DNA from: Balneolaceae bacterium UBA2956
Lineage (GTDB): Bacteria > Bacteroidota > Rhodothermia > Balneolales > Balneolaceae
Assembly: GCA_002348545.1 (NCBI GenBank)
Contig: DEBM01000036.1
Coordinates: 1 to 48,209, forward strand
Direction of reading: 5' to 3'
Length of the DNA: 48,209 bases
Part shown: positions 8,304 to 17,513 of the stretch, piece by piece
Layout of the letters: each line of letters begins with the position of its first letter
Numbering within the stretch: position 1 is the first letter of the stretch
Made by a program: the position numbers and the translations under genes
Notes under the pieces: model-generated
Database searches by the model: none
What the model was told of the DNA's origin: nothing
What the model saw: only the letters and a program-made list of their open reading frames with translations

Positions 8304-9476
8304 ATGAAGCATAAAAAGATCCGAATAGCTATTCTTGGATCAACAGGTTCCATTGGAAAGCAAGCCTTAGAAATTATTCAGAATCATAATAAATTATTCG
8401 AAGTAGTTTTATTGAGTGCACACAGTAACTGGCGGCTTCTAGACGAACAGGTTAAAACCTTTGATGCTAAATATGCTGTATTGACTGGATTAAAAAATGA
8501 AAATGGCCATATACAAATAGGGGATTCTGCCAAAACTAAAACGTATGTAGATCCATATGTACTAAATGAACTAGTCAACTTACCTGAGATTGATATTGTC
8601 TTAAACAGCTTGGTTGGTTTTGCTGGATTTTCTCCAACATATTATGCATTGAAAGCCCATAAAAAAGTTGCTTTAGCGAATAAGGAAAGTTTGGTAGTGG
8701 GTGGAGCAATAATCACCGAACTATTAACCGAATCCAAAGGCAGCTTGATACCAATTGATTCTGAACACAGTGCAATGCTACAATCGCTTGTTGGTGAAGA
8801 GAAAGAAGACATTGAAGAAATCATTATAACTGCAAGTGGTGGGCCTTTTAGGTCGCTAACTCTTGAGCAAATGCAAAATGTTTCAGTTGAACAGGCTTTA
8901 CAACATCCAAATTGGAGTATGGGTTCAAAGATCACCATAGATAGCGCCACTATGATGAACAAGGGCTTAGAAATAATAGAAGCACATTGGTTGTTTGACC
9001 TACCTATCGAAAAGATAACTCCGGTAGTTCATCCTGAAAGTATTATTCACTCAATGGTAACTTATTGTGATGGTTCAACCAAAGCGCAACTTGGTCCACC
9101 AGACATGAAAGTCCCCATTTTATATGCTTTATCTTATCCCCGCAGATTACCCTTAAATAGTTCACGAATGGATTGGAGTCAAATACATAAACTTCATTTT
9201 GAACCTGTGGACTATTTACGGTTTCCTTGTATTGAATTAGCTATAAATTCTGTCAGACTGCACAATGGAGGTCCCGCGATATTAAATGCTGCCAATGAAG
9301 TTGCAGTTGCGTACTTTTTAGAGGGTAAAATTAAGTATATTGATATAGTAAAAATTATTGAACGTTGCCTTAATCAAATACAATTTAATTCGACTTTGAG
9401 TTATGATTCACTTGTCGAATTAGATCAGCAAACCAGAGATTACGCAAGAACTATTTGTCAACATGGAACTAATTGA
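8304..9476 (+). CDS. dxr: 1-deoxy-D-xylulose 5-phosphate reductoisomerase
   Basis: Converts DXP to MEP, the committed step of the non-mevalonate isoprenoid pathway. The length, 390 aa, is standard. Visible motifs are the NADPH-binding LGSTGSIGKQAL (from ~residue 11), ANKESLVVGG, the metal and substrate loop PIDSEHSA, TASGGPFR (the flexible-loop region) and HPNWSMGSKITIDSATMMNK. The last 14 bases overlap rseP. Clustering of dxr with rseP is widespread in bacteria. Confidence 0.97.
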   Translation: MKHKKIRIAILGSTGSIGKQALEIIQNHNKLFEVVLLSAHSNWRLLDEQVKTFDAKYAVLTGLKNENGHIQIGDSAKTKTYVDPYVLNELVNLPEIDIVLNSLVGFAGFSPTYYALKAHKKVALANKESLVVGGAIITELLTESKGSLIPIDSEHSAMLQSLVGEEKEDIEEIIITASGGPFRSLTLEQMQNVSVEQALQHPNWSMGSKITIDSATMMNKGLEIIEAHWLFDLPIEKITPVVHPESIIHSMVTYCDGSTKAQLGPPDMKVPILYALSYPRRLPLNSSRMDWSQIHKLHFEPVDYLRFPCIELAINSVRLHNGGPAILNAANEVAVAYFLEGKIKYIDIVKIIERCLNQIQFNSTLSYDSLVELDQQTRDYARTICQHGTN

Positions 9477-10791
9477 AATAACTCAGACTATTCTCATTTT
9501 TATCGGTGCCCTCATGATTCTTGTATTTATACATGAACTAGGACATTTTTTGGCAGCAAAAATATTCGGTATGAGAGTCGAACGTTTCTCTGTAGGCTTT
9601 CCACCTAGAATTTGGGGTTTTAAACGAGGTGAAACAGATTATTGCCTAGGTGCTACGCCGTTGGGAGGGTATGTGAAAATCTCTGGGATGGTTGATGAAA
9701 GCATGGATACTGAGCACTTAGCTGTTGAACCACAACCCTGGGAGTACCGATCTAAGCCAATTTGGCAGCGTATGGTGGTGATATCTGCTGGAGTAATCTT
9801 TAACATGATTCTTGCTTTTTTTATTTATATGGGTATGAACTGGAGCCAAGGAAAATTGAGTCTGCCTATTGAACAGGTTGCCGGTATTTACGTACCCGAA
9901 GGGAGTTTACTCGAGAAAGTTGGCTTTAAGACGGATGATGTAATCTTAGGTGTAAATGAAAATTATGTAGACGCATTTGAAGAATTAGTTGCTATTTCTG
10001 AGTTGACTAGTAGTAATTTGTCGTATCAAGTAGTACGAGGTGGCATGACAATGGATTTATATATTCCATCCACCATATTAGATAGTTTACAAGAACAATC
10101 ATTTTTACACGCGATAAACATTTATCCTCCAATTATCTCTAGTACCGCTTTGGGTTCACCAGCAGAAAATGCGGGATTGCAAGCCGGAGATCGTTTTCTT
10201 GAAATAAATGGCGAAGTTGTAGATTATTGGTTAGAATTAACCCAGATAATACGTAATTCTGAGGGTATATTAGATATTGTAGTAGAACGAGCAGGGCAGA
10301 GATTAACTATGAGTATAGAGCCCTATGAAAATAGAACCATTGGAATAGCAGCTCCAAGCTTAGCTCAAGCCGGTGCTATATTCACTCGACTTAATTTTGT
10401 GGAGTCGATTCAAGAAGGGTGGGATCAAGTTGGTGAACAAACGATTGGTATAATAGGGGGTTTTTCTAGGATGTTTTCTGGAGACATTTCAGTCCGACAG
10501 AATCTTGGCGGTCCGATAGCAATTGCTAGTTTAACTAAACAAGCCACCGATCAAGCTGGTTGGATTGGTTTTTGGGAGATAACCGCTCTGCTTAGCATTA
10601 CACTAGCCATTATGAATATACTTCCAATTCCTGCCTTAGACGGAGGACATTTGGTTTTTCTCATTTATGAGGGAATAACTAGGAGAGAGCCTACGGATAA
10701 AATAAAGATTGCGGCACAGAATATTGGTTTTTTGTTGTTGGTTAGTTTGATGGTCTTCGTCATCTTTAACGATGTTTTGAGACTTTTCTAA
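9463..10791 (+). CDS. rseP: RseP-type site-2 membrane protease
   Basis: Intramembrane zinc metalloprotease of the M50 family, usually cleaving anti-sigma factors or signal peptides. It is 442 aa. The first membrane helix carries HELGH (His24, Glu25, His28). The second zinc-site motif is NILPIPALDGG with Asp393, in a later helix. Two PDZ-like domains lie in the periplasmic part (about residues 115-200 and 205-290). A C-terminal helix ends the protein. It overlaps dxr by 14 bases and psd by one (TAATG). No RseA-like substrate is in the window. Confidence 0.95.
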   Translation: MELIEITQTILIFIGALMILVFIHELGHFLAAKIFGMRVERFSVGFPPRIWGFKRGETDYCLGATPLGGYVKISGMVDESMDTEHLAVEPQPWEYRSKPIWQRMVVISAGVIFNMILAFFIYMGMNWSQGKLSLPIEQVAGIYVPEGSLLEKVGFKTDDVILGVNENYVDAFEELVAISELTSSNLSYQVVRGGMTMDLYIPSTILDSLQEQSFLHAINIYPPIISSTALGSPAENAGLQAGDRFLEINGEVVDYWLELTQIIRNSEGILDIVVERAGQRLTMSIEPYENRTIGIAAPSLAQAGAIFTRLNFVESIQEGWDQVGEQTIGIIGGFSRMFSGDISVRQNLGGPIAIASLTKQATDQAGWIGFWEITALLSITLAIMNILPIPALDGGHLVFLIYEGITRREPTDKIKIAAQNIGFLLLVSLMVFVIFNDVLRLF

Positions 10792-11453
10792 TGAAAATAG
10801 CGCATGAAGGTATTCCTACCATTGCATTAGTAGGATTAGTTACGGTCGTTGCCTCAAGCCTGAGTTGGTATTTTTTACCCTTAATATCCAGTATCATTAT
10901 AAGTACTATATTGTTTATAATTTGGTTTCTGAGTATTTATTTCTTTCGCGATCCGGAGCGTATATCACCACCTAATTTGTCAGATGACACAATATTATCA
11001 CCAGCAGATGGAAAGGTTGTGGTAGTTAAAGAGTTAGAAAGTGTTGAATACTTAGAAAAAAAGGCTATTCAAATAAGTATTTTTCTGTCTCCCCTTAATG
11101 TTCATATTAATCGAATTCCTATAAGTGGAGTTTTAGAATATCTTGTCTATCAGACAGGAGAATACTTAATGGCTTGGGATGATCGCGCGACAATGAATAA
11201 TGAGCAAGCAAAATTTGGATTAAGACACGCATCTGGACAAAAAGTTCTATTTCGACAAATAACCGGCTTTTTAGCCCGTCGGGTTGTTTACTACATTCAT
11301 GTGGGAGATTATTTAGAAAGAAATAAACGCTTTGGGCTTATGAAATTTGGAAGTAGAATGGATGTCGTACTTCCAAGATCTGCAAACGTACTTGTAAAGC
11401 AGGGGGATAAAGTAGTTGGTGGTGAATCGATTATTGCTAAATTAGCCATATAA
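10791..11453 (+). CDS. psd: Phosphatidylserine decarboxylase proenzyme (short type)
   Basis: Decarboxylates phosphatidylserine to phosphatidylethanolamine at the inner membrane using a self-made pyruvoyl group. The protein is 220 aa. Two hydrophobic segments (~8-30 and ~31-52) anchor it, followed by FFRDPER and LSPADGKVV, both typical. The self-cleavage site is the Gly187-Ser188 bond in MKFGSRMD, at the position expected for the short PSD-A type. The start overlaps the rseP stop by one base, and its own stop overlaps pssA by one base. Confidence 0.95.
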   Translation: MKIAHEGIPTIALVGLVTVVASSLSWYFLPLISSIIISTILFIIWFLSIYFFRDPERISPPNLSDDTILSPADGKVVVVKELESVEYLEKKAIQISIFLSPLNVHINRIPISGVLEYLVYQTGEYLMAWDDRATMNNEQAKFGLRHASGQKVLFRQITGFLARRVVYYIHVGDYLERNKRFGLMKFGSRMDVVLPRSANVLVKQGDKVVGGESIIAKLAI

Positions 11454-12262
11454 TGAAATATCCCATTCAACGTAGATATCAGAGTTTTAAACAGAAGAGG
11501 TTAGCAAAAAAGAAATCAAAACCTCCGGTAAATCACAAGATTGCGGTTCCAAGTTTTTTTACTTTAATGAATCTATTTTCTGGTTTTCTCTGCATTGTTG
11601 CAGTATCCGAGGGAGATTTGTTTCGTGGAGCATGGTTTATTGTGGCGGCGGGTTTTTTTGATGTAATGGATGGATATATTGCTAGATTAGCCAATGCGGA
11701 TAGTGATTTTGGGATAGAATTGGATTCACTGAGTGACATTGTTTCATTCGGAGTTGCACCATCTTTCCTTATTTATACCTTTGCTTTATATGAATATCAA
11801 TTTCTAGGTATGCTAATTAGTGCTGTCCCGGCTATGTGTGGAGCTGTCCGCCTAGCCCGATTTAATGTTAATAGCCGCCTTACACCCAATCAAAATCATT
11901 TTATTGGCTTACCCATACCATCATTTGCCATAATTTTAGCGGCTTTCTATTTGAGCTTCCATCAACAACTCGAGTTGTTTGATATTTTTCGTAACGGGGT
12001 TAGTAGTGTTTTAGGACCGTTAATTATTCTATTGTCGGTATTAATGTTAAGTACTTTACCCTTTGACAAAGTCCCTAAAATGGATCGTACTTCTTTTCAA
12101 AGAAATGGGTTCAAATCCTTTCTTTTCTTGGGTTATTTTGTGCTCATTTTATTTTTTAGAGAATTAGGACTCATGTCCGTTATATTGATCTATATATTAA
12201 AAGGAATTTTGGACGGGCTTAGAGTGTATTTCCGATCAGAGCAGCGAGTTATAGGCAGCTAA
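11453..12262 (+). CDS. pssA: CDP-diacylglycerol-serine O-phosphatidyltransferase
   Basis: Makes phosphatidylserine from CDP-diacylglycerol and serine, the substrate of the adjacent Psd. This 269-aa membrane protein has a basic N-terminus (residues 1-29) and about eight hydrophobic helices. The CDP-alcohol phosphatidyltransferase signature is intact: Asp73-Gly74, Ala77-Arg78, Gly87, Asp91 and Asp95. It is the last gene of the aroE-pssA chain. Its final 27 bases overlap the 3' end of the oppositely oriented glycosyltransferase, so no terminator fits between them. Confidence 0.95.
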   Translation: MKYPIQRRYQSFKQKRLAKKKSKPPVNHKIAVPSFFTLMNLFSGFLCIVAVSEGDLFRGAWFIVAAGFFDVMDGYIARLANADSDFGIELDSLSDIVSFGVAPSFLIYTFALYEYQFLGMLISAVPAMCGAVRLARFNVNSRLTPNQNHFIGLPIPSFAIILAAFYLSFHQQLELFDIFRNGVSSVLGPLIILLSVLMLSTLPFDKVPKMDRTSFQRNGFKSFLFLGYFVLILFFRELGLMSVILIYILKGILDGLRVYFRSEQRVIGS

Positions 12263-13306
12263 CGTCATTGCACCGATGCTATCCCAGCTATAATGGGCAA
12301 TAATATGTTTTCTCAGATAGATATTTTGAATACTGAGTTCTTCGTTTTCAGTTTGTAATAGTTTATTAATAGAGGTCATTAAGGATAAGCTATCCTGTGG
12401 ATCAACATAGCTTGCCATCTTTTTAAAGTACTCTTTGGTTCCACCATTTTGGGTAATTACGATAGCACATCCTGCAAGTGCAGCTTCCATAGCGCTTATC
12501 CCAGGAGTTTCAAAAAGTGACGGTAATACAAATACTTTTGCTGCGGCATATGCAGAAGCTAATAGAGTCGAATGGTGCTCTTGGGATGGTAAATGAAGTA
12601 CATTATTGCGTTTAATTAATTCTGTGCATTTTTGACTGTACTCATCGGTACCTAAGTCACCAATTATCACCAAGGGAGCATCTAAACTGGGTGCTATTTC
12701 TAGAAGTCTGATTACATTTTTTCGGGTTGATGATGCCTGTCCTACAAATAAAACAAAATCCTTTAGCCCATAAAGCTGCTCAAATTCACTACTTCCAGCC
12801 TTCAAAAATCGTATTTCTACTCCATTAGGTATCATATTCATATTACCTAGGGGTATATCAAACAACTTGTTGATTTGATTCAATTCTGCTCTAGTATTAG
12901 GTAGAATTACATCTGCCAGCTGGCATATTTGTTTTTTTATACCGTATTCAGAATTAATTCCGCTAAAAAACTTACCAACTATTGTTTCAATACGTAGTTT
13001 GAATTTGCTTAAACCAATTTTTTTGGGGGCAAAAAATATCGGTGATAAAACAATTGGAATCTTTTTTTGATTGCTTGAAAGAGACCGTGTTTTAAATTGG
13101 CGCAAAAATCCCCAATGTTCACTGCTCGCCACAAATACATGTAGAATATCTATAGCCGGTAAATCTTCACTACTGTGTACCCAGACAATTTCATGGCCTA
13201 AACGCTGCAGCGCTTCTGCGGTTTGGTTAATTTGAGTTCGAACCCCTCCATTAACCAGTGAAATACTCGTTGGCGCTAAAATACCAATGCGATATACCTG
13301 ACTCAT
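12236..13306 (-). CDS. GT4-type glycosyltransferase (group 1)
   Basis: A 356-aa GT-B glycosyltransferase, last gene of the minus-strand surface cluster. The N-terminal half has the acceptor-domain start GVRTQINQTAEALQRLGHE. The C-terminal donor domain has FVGQASSTRKN, and PSLFETPGISAMEAALAGC carries the EX7E pair typical of GT4. No signal peptide is present, so it acts on the cytoplasmic face. Its start overlaps the previous gene's stop by 4 bases (ATGA). The sugar and acceptor cannot be told from sequence. Confidence 0.85.
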   Translation of the reverse strand: MSQVYRIGILAPTSISLVNGGVRTQINQTAEALQRLGHEIVWVHSSEDLPAIDILHVFVASSEHWGFLRQFKTRSLSSNQKKIPIVLSPIFFAPKKIGLSKFKLRIETIVGKFFSGINSEYGIKKQICQLADVILPNTRAELNQINKLFDIPLGNMNMIPNGVEIRFLKAGSSEFEQLYGLKDFVLFVGQASSTRKNVIRLLEIAPSLDAPLVIIGDLGTDEYSQKCTELIKRNNVLHLPSQEHHSTLLASAYAAAKVFVLPSLFETPGISAMEAALAGCAIVITQNGGTKEYFKKMASYVDPQDSLSLMTSINKLLQTENEELSIQNIYLRKHIIAHYSWDSIGAMTLAAYNSLL

Positions 13307-14901
13307 AAGCGGATTCTATTTCTATGCTGAATTATTGTTTCCTTCCAAATGAGACATTTTTTCGAATAGCGATCTTGCAGAAATTTCTCGTCTACCATGG
13401 TTTCGCACGGTATGTTTCGGAATGTTAGTGTATTTATTAGAAGTGTTTTTTGAGAATCCCAATCATTGGGTTCTATAATATCGAAGCCCCGACTATCTTG
13501 CTTCAATTCATACAATAGACTTGTCTGATCCTCTGCACGTAATTGTTTGCTTGCTTTGTGGTAGTAGATGTCGCATTGCTCCGTAGTACGTTGTGTCCAA
13601 AATATAGCCCAATCACTATAAGATAGCCATTGTAACCCGAGTTCTTGGGCATATTTAAAAATATACTCAATACTTGCTAAACCAGGCTGCAATGGATGAT
13701 GATATAGCATCAATGGTTGTTGCAACCCGTACTGGGTATCCATGTAGCTTTTAAAGTAAGCAGTAAAATCAGATTCTGTAGCTTGATATCGGTGAAGACT
13801 CCCCGTGCAAATTGGATGAACAGGTATTTGCAAACGTTGATTCATTAGATCTTCACTGCTAGATATTGGAGCTTGTATCATATAGGGTAAACCATCATAT
13901 CCATGCGTAAATTCTGAGCTATACATAAAGGGGTATGTATCTAATGCTTTCGATAGCTGTTTGCTCCAAATGCCATAGGGAGCAGCATAGCCTTTAGGCG
14001 TAATTCCAGCTTGTCTCATCGCCTGATACCCATTCTCAACATCTTGATAGAGTGGATACGAAGAGGCGATATACGCATGCTCGTAGCCATGTAGGGCATG
14101 TTCGTGATTCGGCCATTGAGCAAACCAATCGAGCCAATCTTCATGAGCTTTTACATGAAGAAAGGTGGTCAGAATAGCAGAATATGAATCTGCTAGTTCA
14201 TATAAAGTTCGTAAGGATTCCTTTGTACTAAAATCGCTGTCAATGCGGAGGGTGATTATTGGTTTTGATGTTGGGAATCGCCACTTACTTAGATAGGGTA
14301 AATCAACGGAATAAAATAACTGTTCGATAGCATAGCGAATGAGATGTTGTAGATGACCAACATGCATGCGTGAAACCAATTCATTGGGCCTATGACCTGT
14401 TGGGCTTGGAAACACTTTGCGAGTATATGAAAACTGAGACAAGGCCTCAATAGGAATGCCCAAATAGATGGACTGCTCAAATACTTGTTTATTCTTTTTA
14501 TCTACAAAGCATATTCCATGTATATCTTGTTTACCATCATAAAAAGTTACTTTTGCATAGCAATCAATCATGCATAGATGACTGAGTGGTCCCTCAAATA
14601 AATCAGGGCTATGCACACTACGACAATAACGTTTTTGTACGGATATGTTAGCGGGCTGTGAACCAGATTCTAAGGTAAAAAGTACAGCTAACTTATCACT
14701 GCTGTGCAGTTGAGTTTCAAGCCAATCTTTCTCATGACGACTTAGAGGTCGATGCACAATAAATACGGAATAGGAATATTGGGATGCTTCATCAACCCTA
14801 AGCTCCCTATAATTGACCCCAATACTATCCAGTAAGGAAGCTAAGGCAGAACTTAGTCCGAAAACACCTACACCTAAGTTATGTATTCTATCCTTATCCA
14901 T
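13303..14901 (-). CDS. Putative NodB-like polysaccharide deacetylase-fold protein with unknown N-terminal domain
   Basis: A 532-aa protein without obvious signal peptide or membrane span. The middle (~215-410) has the order of CE4 deacetylase motifs: TLRIDSDF (Asp221, Asp223), HGYEHAY (His271, His275; metal pair), AAPYG (306-310) and LYHHP (399-403). In the third motif the Arg usually seen before Pro-Tyr/Trp/Phe is Ala. The first ~215 and last ~120 residues match nothing I recognise. It sits between flippase and glycosyltransferase genes, suggesting glycan modification, but activity is unproven. Confidence 0.6.
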   Translation of the reverse strand: MDKDRIHNLGVGVFGLSSALASLLDSIGVNYRELRVDEASQYSYSVFIVHRPLSRHEKDWLETQLHSSDKLAVLFTLESGSQPANISVQKRYCRSVHSPDLFEGPLSHLCMIDCYAKVTFYDGKQDIHGICFVDKKNKQVFEQSIYLGIPIEALSQFSYTRKVFPSPTGHRPNELVSRMHVGHLQHLIRYAIEQLFYSVDLPYLSKWRFPTSKPIITLRIDSDFSTKESLRTLYELADSYSAILTTFLHVKAHEDWLDWFAQWPNHEHALHGYEHAYIASSYPLYQDVENGYQAMRQAGITPKGYAAPYGIWSKQLSKALDTYPFMYSSEFTHGYDGLPYMIQAPISSSEDLMNQRLQIPVHPICTGSLHRYQATESDFTAYFKSYMDTQYGLQQPLMLYHHPLQPGLASIEYIFKYAQELGLQWLSYSDWAIFWTQRTTEQCDIYYHKASKQLRAEDQTSLLYELKQDSRGFDIIEPNDWDSQKTLLINTLTFRNIPCETMVDEKFLQDRYSKKCLIWKETIIQHRNRIRL

Positions 14902-14906
14902 AGCGT

Positions 14907-16406
14907 TTATGTCTTAGTTTTATGCATCATTAATTCTAGAATGGTGTTCCAATCCGATCTTTTTATTGTTTTTGTCAGCACTAGTGGAATGAATGCCAAT
15001 ACCATTGTAAGTGAGATCTTAAACCAATGAGGTAATGAGCTTAGGAAATCATTTGGCGGATAATTAAAGAAACTCAATAACACAGAGTTCCCCATTAACC
15101 AGAGATAGCATAGAAATCCGATAGCTAAGGCCAGGAACATGGGATAAAAGCAAAACTTGACCATCGGTAAGGTATACTTATTGAAATAATAGTATGCTAG
15201 GTACATCATAATACCTTCACTAAGTACAATGAGTAAGGGGGCATAAGGGGCATTATTTAATAATACATAACTTCCTGAAATAATGAGTATTGCGCTAAAT
15301 AGACCACCCAATAGGTTGGCTTTTAAATAGTATGTACTTTGCTGTGCGGCAATTAAGGAGGTCGCAAATACACTATTTTGAAATGTTAAGAACAACACAG
15401 GAGAGAGTAATTGAAGCATGGATATACTTTCTGTGTATAGATCCCCATAGATCAGGGGAATAATGATAGGTGCTAAAAATAGTACCGCAAAACTCCCTAA
15501 TAACCCTAGTAGGGTATGGTAGCGATAAGCCTGCTCTAGCCTAGTGCCTATAATATTAGCCGAGATCTCTTTATCCCAACCATTTGCCAGATTTGGGAGT
15601 AATAATTGCACAAATATACGATCTAATACCATGTATAACATGATTATGCGTAGGGCAGCTCCGTACCATCCCACAAATGCATCGCTATAGAACAATGCAA
15701 ATATAAGTGGAGGGAAGAGAAGAATAATTTGACTCCCCACCCAACCAATTCCTAGTTGTAAGGATTCTTTTAGAATAGAATATAATCTTTCTATTAGATT
15801 TAGGGTCAGGGCGGAGGGTGAAATCACTAAATACCGTTTGTACATACTAACGGTCCATAGTAGAAAGGAGGCTAGCCCGACCGAAAGTCCATAATACACA
15901 GGTAATTTTTCAAGATCATCTGCGCGTTGAATGCCATATAATATTAGGGCAAAAAATACGGTCGCCTGAACCGCTTTAATACTTTGTAAGATCAGAAATT
16001 CCTGCTTCCCCGAAAATATCCACTCAGTATGCAAGGCGTATGGTATTAAACTAAAAAGTAAAAGCCATACCAGAGTATTAATTTCTTCCGAATAGGGTAA
16101 AAATGGTGCGAATAGAAATAAGATGATCATCGCACATATAGCCCATATAAGCTTGCCTAAAAATAGTTCAGCGGTACTATACAAGCGCCTTTGGCCTTCT
16201 GTTGCTATTTCTCTGGTACCTAACTGCATTATGCCTAGATCAGAAAACCACAATAAATAACTAAAAATCGCCAAAGCCGTTGTCCAGATCCCATAACTTT
16301 CCGGCCCTAGAGCACGTGCAAGCAACATACTGCTTACAAAGCCTAAGCCCCTAGTTACTAGGTCACCAAAGGCTAAACTCGCTACTTTCTGGCTAATGCT
16401 ACTCAT
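14907..16406 (-). CDS. Wzx-like oligosaccharide flippase (MOP superfamily)
   Basis: A 499-aa polytopic membrane protein with about 12-14 hydrophobic helices. The N-terminal pattern (KVASLAFGDLVTRGLGFVSS, then ALGPESYGIWTTALAI) is that of RfbX/Wzx polysaccharide-transport proteins, which flip lipid-linked oligosaccharides to the periplasm. It overlaps the upstream glycosyltransferase by 8 bases and ends 5 bases before the deacetylase-like gene. A flippase implies that the cluster assembles a lipid-linked glycan. No Wzy polymerase or initiating phosphoglycosyl transferase is visible nearby. Confidence 0.88.
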   Translation of the reverse strand: MSSISQKVASLAFGDLVTRGLGFVSSMLLARALGPESYGIWTTALAIFSYLLWFSDLGIMQLGTREIATEGQRRLYSTAELFLGKLIWAICAMIILFLFAPFLPYSEEINTLVWLLLFSLIPYALHTEWIFSGKQEFLILQSIKAVQATVFFALILYGIQRADDLEKLPVYYGLSVGLASFLLWTVSMYKRYLVISPSALTLNLIERLYSILKESLQLGIGWVGSQIILLFPPLIFALFYSDAFVGWYGAALRIIMLYMVLDRIFVQLLLPNLANGWDKEISANIIGTRLEQAYRYHTLLGLLGSFAVLFLAPIIIPLIYGDLYTESISMLQLLSPVLFLTFQNSVFATSLIAAQQSTYYLKANLLGGLFSAILIISGSYVLLNNAPYAPLLIVLSEGIMMYLAYYYFNKYTLPMVKFCFYPMFLALAIGFLCYLWLMGNSVLLSFFNYPPNDFLSSLPHWFKISLTMVLAFIPLVLTKTIKRSDWNTILELMMHKTKT

Positions 16407-17481
16407 GTCCCGGCTTAGAGTGACGATTCCATATTTGATTTATTATCTGATGAAGTTCCGCTTCATCATTAAATAGTTGCACATCTGAATTATCTCTTTG
16501 GCTTGAAAATATACCAATATTAGGTGCAATCACCTTTCTATGGTAGGATAATGCCATCATTAGCCCCCCCGAAGTATGTATACTTTTATAATTAAAGAGG
16601 CAGTAGTCCGATGCGGACAGTAGGTATGGGTATTCATCCTCTGGAAAAAAATAAGGGAGATAACTAAAATATTCTGGAGAAGCTGAGATGGTGGTTTTGA
16701 TACGCTTATGATACCCTAATTGTCCTTTTTTTACAGGCCCGGCTATTATAATATGAATAATATCACCACAGTTCTTTCTTTTTAAATACCCTATCATCCC
16801 CTCAATAAATTCCAATATACCTTTATAGGCACTTATGTTGCCGAATAACAGAATAGTGGTGGCATTTACTGGTACGTTGGCAGAGTAGCGTTCATTTAGT
16901 TTGCTAATAGAGAGTGTGCGGTCTTTAAGCTCTGCTGGAAAGTTGGGATGAGGAACTATGCACCATTTTTTACTATGCATAGGGATATTTAAATAGTGTG
17001 ATGTTTCGCTTAGTAAAGTTTCATCGTGTATATGTAGTCTATGGGTCCGTTGAGCCATTTTTCTATGAAGCCATTGATGAAAGCTCAGCCACTTACGATC
17101 GTGAGGTTCCAGGTTATGAACCGTCCAAATAATAGGGGTTTTGAACAAATTAAAGATACTAAACCACAATAGTTTATATGGAAAAGCTAATAATGATTTT
17201 AGATCTTGAAATTCGAGCCAATGATAATGTAAGGCAATTTTTTTTCGGTAACGGATAGCATAAAAGGGCAGCAAAATATGCCGTATTGCATTTATACTTT
17301 TGATGACATATTGGGACGAATCCTTCTCCATAAGATCCTCATATAAGAGATAGAGATAGTCGGTCTTGGAAAATTTTTTTCTTATTGGTGGAAACACAAG
17401 TACCACTGATTCATGATCCAATATCTCCTCATAGCACTGGGTGATATTGATATAATGCGCATAAGTGGTGCTAGGATTCAT
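16399..17481 (-). CDS. Glycosyltransferase, GT-B fold
   Basis: A 360-aa protein with a GT4-like C-terminal domain: ILLFGNISAYKGILEFIEG, IIHIIIAGPVKKG and the nucleotide-sugar region FPEDEYPYLLSASDYC with a following SGGLMMALSY. The N-terminal half contains IALHYHWLEF and PIIWTVHNLEPHD, common in acceptor domains. No signal peptide. It starts 32 bases after the upstream barrel gene and overlaps the flippase by 8 bases, so it belongs to the same transcript. Specificity unknown. Confidence 0.82.
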   Translation of the reverse strand: MNPSTTYAHYINITQCYEEILDHESVVLVFPPIRKKFSKTDYLYLLYEDLMEKDSSQYVIKSINAIRHILLPFYAIRYRKKIALHYHWLEFQDLKSLLAFPYKLLWFSIFNLFKTPIIWTVHNLEPHDRKWLSFHQWLHRKMAQRTHRLHIHDETLLSETSHYLNIPMHSKKWCIVPHPNFPAELKDRTLSISKLNERYSANVPVNATTILLFGNISAYKGILEFIEGMIGYLKRKNCGDIIHIIIAGPVKKGQLGYHKRIKTTISASPEYFSYLPYFFPEDEYPYLLSASDYCLFNYKSIHTSGGLMMALSYHRKVIAPNIGIFSSQRDNSDVQLFNDEAELHQIINQIWNRHSKPGHE

Positions 17482-17513
17482 AAATTAAACTGCTGATGAT
17501 ACCAAGTCCTCAA

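Noticed and set aside
8039..8962. Antisense frames over pgeF and dxr
   Set aside because: Shadow frames of conserved genes, without recognisable domains.
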